From contig NZ_JAIMCB010000001.1 of NCBI RefSeq assembly GCF_025499425.1, positions 589,780 through 653,779 of the forward strand: a stretch of 64,000 nucleotides of DNA. Reading direction: 5' to 3'. Under the pieces are notes generated by a model. The model was given only the letters and a program-made list of their open reading frames with translations, made no database searches and was not told where the DNA came from. This DNA comes from Acidiferrimicrobium sp. IK (lineage in GTDB: Bacteria > Actinomycetota > Acidimicrobiia > Acidimicrobiales > Palsa-688). Position numbers and translations under genes: made by a program. Shown piece after piece: positions 60,919 to 64,000 of the stretch. The number at the start of each line of letters is the position of its first letter. Positions within the stretch are counted from its first letter, which is position 1.

Positions 60919-62334
60919 GTGGCTGTGAGCTCTCGTGTGGCGGTGATCGGGACCGGCTACGTCGGCACGGTCGTGGCCGGGTGCCTGGCCCACATCGGCC
61001 ATCAGGTGATCGGCGTGGAGTCCGACGCGGCGAAGCTGGTCCCGTTGCGGGCCGGGCGGGCTCCGTTCCACGAGCCCGGCCTAGACGCCCTCCTGGCCGA
61101 GGGGATCGGCGCGGGCACCCTTTCGTTCACCGACGACTTCGCCGCGGCGATGGACGGGTCGGACGTGGTCTTCGTGTGCGTCGGCACCCCCTCGGGTCCT
61201 GACGGGCTCCCGGACATGACCGCGATGGTCGGCGTCGCCCGCTCCGTCGCCGCCAACCTCCGTCACCACCACGTGCTGGTCAACAAAAGCACGGTGCCGA
61301 TCGGTTCCGGCCGGTGGCTGGCGTCGGTCATCGAAGACGTGGCCCGCACCCGGATCGAAGGCCTGTTCTCCGTGGTGTCCAACCCCGAGTTCCTCCGCGA
61401 AGGCAACGCGGTGCACGACTACTTGCACCCCGATCGGGTGGTTCTCGGCAGCGACGACCCCGCCGCGCTCGACACCCTCGCCGAGCTGTACCAGCCGATC
61501 CTGTCCCAGACGCTGCCGGGCGAAGCACCCGGCGAGCAGGTGCCGCTGGTGCGCACCGACTTGGTGACCGCGGAGATGACCAAGTACGCGTCCAACGCCT
61601 TCTTGGCCACCAAGATCTCCTTCGCCAACGAGATCGCCAGGCTCTGCGAGATGGTCGGCGCCGACATCACCGAGGTGACCGCCGGCATGGGCCTCGACAC
61701 CCGTATCGGCGGCCGGTTCCTCGACGCCGGCCTGGGCTGGGGCGGATCGTGCTTCGGCAAGGACGTCTCGGCGTTGATCTCCACCGCCGGCGACTACGGC
61801 TACCGGACCCGGATCCTCGAGGCCGCGGTGGAGGTCAACGAAGACCAGCGCAACCTGGTCGTCGAGGCCCTGCTCCACGACTTGAAGACCCTCCGCGGGG
61901 CTCGCATCGCCCTGCTCGGCCTGGCGTTCAAGCCCGGCACCGACGACCTGCGCGACTCGCCGGCGGTGGCGGTGGCCGAGCGGCTGGTCCACCGGGGATG
62001 CTTCGTCACCGCCTTCGACCCCGTCGTCGGCGCGTTGCCCGGACACCCCGACGTGCGCATCGCCGCCTCGGCGACGGAGGCCGCGTGGCAGGCCGACGCA
62101 GTGGTCTTGGCCACCGACTGGCAAGAGTTCCTCGGGTTGGACCTCAAGTCGCTGCGGGCCGAGACCAGAGGCGACTTGTTCTTCGACGGCCGCAACATCT
62201 TCGACCCGGGCCTGGTAGAAGCCGCCGGCTTCCGCTACCGGGGCATCGGCCGGGGTGTCCCCAAGACCGTCGAGCGCGTCGCCAAGGAGCCGGCCGAGGG
62301 GCGCCCCGCCGGCCAGCCGTCCTGGCGCGACTAG
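60919..62334 (+). CDS. UDP-glucose 6-dehydrogenase family protein
   Basis: The 471-residue product has VAVIGTGYVGTVVAGCLAHI (NAD site), VFVCVGTPSGPDGLPDMTAM, NKSTVPIGSG, SNPEFLREGNAVHDYLHPDR, LGWGGSCFGKDVSALISTAG with the catalytic Cys, and LGLAFKPGTDDLRDSPAVAV. It oxidises a UDP-sugar, typically UDP-glucose to UDP-glucuronate, for surface polysaccharide. Start codons GTG at 60919 or 60925 are both possible. The C-terminal 20 residues are an unconserved tail. Confidence 0.93.
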   Translation: MAVSSRVAVIGTGYVGTVVAGCLAHIGHQVIGVESDAAKLVPLRAGRAPFHEPGLDALLAEGIGAGTLSFTDDFAAAMDGSDVVFVCVGTPSGPDGLPDMTAMVGVARSVAANLRHHHVLVNKSTVPIGSGRWLASVIEDVARTRIEGLFSVVSNPEFLREGNAVHDYLHPDRVVLGSDDPAALDTLAELYQPILSQTLPGEAPGEQVPLVRTDLVTAEMTKYASNAFLATKISFANEIARLCEMVGADITEVTAGMGLDTRIGGRFLDAGLGWGGSCFGKDVSALISTAGDYGYRTRILEAAVEVNEDQRNLVVEALLHDLKTLRGARIALLGLAFKPGTDDLRDSPAVAVAERLVHRGCFVTAFDPVVGALPGHPDVRIAASATEAAWQADAVVLATDWQEFLGLDLKSLRAETRGDLFFDGRNIFDPGLVEAAGFRYRGIGRGVPKTVERVAKEPAEGRPAGQPSWRD

Positions 62335-62383
62335 TGGTCCGTCGACTCAAAGGATTGGGGTTGGTGTTGGCATCGTCTTGACG

Positions 62384-62640
62384 ATGCGTGGTGCTCCGCA
62401 GTTGCTGGTGACCGAGTCTGAACGCGCCCGTCTGCGGGAGATCGCGAGTTCGCCTCGGTTGGCGCATCGGGCCGTCCGAGCGTGCCCGCCCCCATCGACG
62501 CCATCAGCCTCCGGGTCGACCACTGGAACGACAACCCCAAACCGTTCGGGTGGCACGCCCCCGCCGACGAGATACTCGAAAAAGTCCGGCGAGGACGCAA
62601 ACCCCTGTCACAAGTCAAAGGGCAACGCAGCACTAGCTTC
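62384..62640 (+). pseudogene. IS630-family transposase remnant with internal deletion and frameshift
   Basis: Two pieces of one transposase are joined. The first reads LLVTESERARLREIASSPRL then AHRAVRA, an N-terminal IS630 helix. After about 62482 a different frame reads DHWNDNPKPFGWHAPADEIL then EKVRRGRKPL, the IS630 C-terminus. The DDE core between them is gone. Terminal inverted repeats are not clear. It lies directly after the UDP-glucose dehydrogenase gene. Confidence 0.75.
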
Positions 62641-62708
62641 TCTGGTACTGCCGTTCGAGGAGTCAACCTGATGAACACGATCCCCCCACCCGAGAGAGTG
62701 ATGGCCCG

Positions 62709-63488
62709 ATGACCGATCCCAGGCCCTGGATCGAAGCTGTGCGCCGCTCCCACGACCGCCTAGCCGCTCTCGTGGCGGGCTTGGCCGGCGCCGACCTGGG
62801 ACGTAGGTCGGCGTGCTCGGAGTGGAGCGTGGCCCAAGTGCTGTCGCATCTTGGCAGCCAGGCAGAGATCTTTTCGTTGTTCGTCGATGCTGGCGTCTCC
62901 GGCGCTGACGCTCCCTCACACGAGGCCTTCGCTCCGATCTGGGAAGCATGGAACCACCGCTCACCCCAAGCCCAGGCAAGCGACAGCGTTTCCGCCAACG
63001 AGGCTTTCGTGGCCCGTATCGAAAGCCTCGACACGACAGCTCTCGACGGGTTCCTCCTCGACATGTTCGGACGGACCCTCGACGCAGCAGGCTTGTTGCG
63101 GATGCGCCTCTCCGAGCACGCGGTACACGCCTGGGATGTGGCGGTCGCATTCGACGACTCGTCCGAGGTGGCCGCGGACGCCGTAGGTCTTCTGGTCGAC
63201 GGGCTGGGGGAGACCGCGGCCCGTTCCGGCAAGGCCGCCGGTCACCGTCTCGACGCCAGCATCCTGACGAGTATGCCCGAGCGACATTTCAGCCTCCGCG
63301 TCGGCGAGGAGGTCCGGCTGGATCTCACCGACGGGCCATCGAGCCCGGCTGCCTCGATCGAGATGCCGGCGGAGGCCCTGCTGCGCCTCGTCTACGGGAG
63401 GGTCGACGGCCTCCACCCGCCCCAGGGAGAGGTAAAGGCCAGAGGAGTGACGCTCTCCGAGCTGGCTGCGGTATTCGGAGGTTTCTGA
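62709..63488 (+). CDS. Maleylpyruvate-isomerase-family / DinB-like mycothiol-dependent-type protein
   Basis: The 259-residue product begins with a helical bundle of the mycothiol-dependent maleylpyruvate isomerase type: RLAALVAGLAGADLGRRSAC, EWSVAQVLSHLGSQAEIF with the first metal His, and RMRLSEHAVHAWDVAVAFDD with two more His. The C-terminal part (LVYGRVDGLHPPQGEVKARG) matches the actinobacterial TIGR03083-style tail. The metal site looks complete. The substrate is unknown; thiol-dependent detoxification is a common role in the family. Confidence 0.87.
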   Translation: MTDPRPWIEAVRRSHDRLAALVAGLAGADLGRRSACSEWSVAQVLSHLGSQAEIFSLFVDAGVSGADAPSHEAFAPIWEAWNHRSPQAQASDSVSANEAFVARIESLDTTALDGFLLDMFGRTLDAAGLLRMRLSEHAVHAWDVAVAFDDSSEVAADAVGLLVDGLGETAARSGKAAGHRLDASILTSMPERHFSLRVGEEVRLDLTDGPSSPAASIEMPAEALLRLVYGRVDGLHPPQGEVKARGVTLSELAAVFGGF

Positions 63489-63530
63489 TGGCCTCGCGGC
63501 CGAGACCTCATGGGGGCCTGACCTTCTAGC

Positions 63531-64000
63531 TCAGTCCCACATGAGGCCGCCGTCGGCCAGCAGCTCCGCACCCGTGATGAATGAAGACTCATCCGACAGC
63601 AGGAACGCTATGGCTGCGGCTATCTCGGACGGAGTGCCGAGACGTCCCATCGGGACCATCTCGCCCCACTGGGCCTGGATGTCGGCCGGGTACGCAGCGA
63701 TACCCGGTGTCGCAATGGTCCCCGGGCAGATGGCGTTGATCCGGATGTTGCGGCGAGCGTACTGAAGCGCCGCGTTCTTGGTCAGGCCGACGACCCCGTG
63801 CTTGGCCGCGGTGTAGGCCGCCATCGACGGGGCGTTCTTGACGCCGGCGTTGGATGCCATGTTGACGATGACGCCGTGTCCCCCCTGCAGCATGGCTCGA
63901 AGCTCGGCGCGCAAGCAGAGGAAGGTGCCACGCAGGTCGATGGCCATCACCCGGTCCCAGTCGGCGATCGCCAGCTCGTGGAGGTCGCAGGGATGGTGGG
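63531..64000 (-). CDS. SDR-family oxidoreductase, N-terminus beyond the window edge
   Basis: The last about 156 residues of a classical SDR, open through position 64000. Visible are DWDRVMAIDLRGTFLCLRAE, VIVNMASNAGVKNAPSMAAY with the catalytic Ser, YTAAKHGVVGLTKNAALQYA with Tyr and Lys, INAICPGTIATPGI and the C-terminal FITGAELLADGGLMWD. It is a NAD(P)-dependent alcohol/ketone reductase of unknown substrate. Unlike the SDR at 25448, its catalytic residues are intact. Confidence 0.9.
   Translation of the reverse strand, partial: HHPCDLHELAIADWDRVMAIDLRGTFLCLRAELRAMLQGGHGVIVNMASNAGVKNAPSMAAYTAAKHGVVGLTKNAALQYARRNIRINAICPGTIATPGIAAYPADIQAQWGEMVPMGRLGTPSEIAAAIAFLLSDESSFITGAELLADGGLMWD

Noticed and set aside
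59263..61071. 602-codon minus-strand frame
   Set aside because: It is the complement of the CLC channel gene, whose motifs are unambiguous.
62335..62708. Terminal inverted repeats for the IS630 remnant
   Set aside because: Only a partial GAGTC-type match was found between the two ends, not enough to define the element's edges.

Overview
The window is high-GC DNA from an actinobacterium. Support comes from an Lsr2 nucleoid protein, a SARP/BTAD regulator, a DUF2510 protein, a mycothiol-dependent-type DinB-like enzyme, frequent GTG/TTG starts, and the order tRNA-Trp, secE, nusG, rplK. The 42-residue GYWLVASDGG-type repeats in the first gene are a style I associate with Acidimicrobiia. That class assignment is an inference. 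The source could be an isolate or a metagenome contig; the sequence does not say.

Layout. 1-5610 (minus) is most of a giant secreted protein with PKD, FG-GAP-like, Fn3 and 42-aa repeats, cut by the left edge and coupled to a small upstream ORF. 5969-12590 (plus) holds a SARP-like regulator, an O-antigen-ligase-like membrane protein, an ECF sigma factor and a membrane-anchored partner. 12738-16896 is mixed metabolism: DUF4188, a quinone-reductase-like enzyme, a Rieske/DUF2231 protein and a MetF-like protein with a zinc-type domain. 16950-19614 is a coupled operon for pseudouridine/nucleoside breakdown (psuG, nucleoside hydrolase, PfkB kinase). 20801-22462 is tRNA-Trp, secE, nusG and rplK, closed by a perfect hairpin.

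rplA, normally next to rplK, lies about 34 kb downstream (56442-57167). It is followed by lsr2, an L10-type leader, rplJ and rplL. The 34 kb between rplK and rplA hold a RecQ-type helicase with a phosphoribosyltransferase-like tail, NAD(P)HX repair, an acyl-CoA ligase/cyclase pair, a large amino-sugar locus (about 30.6-45.3 kb), a vapBC module, purU, a ComB-like gene, yceI, a large catalase, a tandem-GGDEF protein, a hydrolase and a DUF2510 protein.

The amino-sugar locus reads as a complete sialic-acid (N-acetylneuraminate) pathway: a peptide-type ABC importer whose second permease is fused to an ATPase, a NanA-like lyase, a ROK kinase (NanK role), NanE, NagA, and a divergent SIS-domain protein that can stand in for NagB. 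A GntR/FCD regulator closes the operon. Two Gfo/Idh/MocA oxidoreductases and an esterase run divergently and may process modified or anhydro sialic acids.

The right end has a CLC channel, UDP-glucose dehydrogenase, an internally deleted IS630-type transposase remnant, a DinB-like enzyme and an SDR cut by the right edge. Signs of past movement are the purU-tail duplicate flanking vapBC, 40-bp direct repeats flanking the ComB-like gene, and the IS630 scar.
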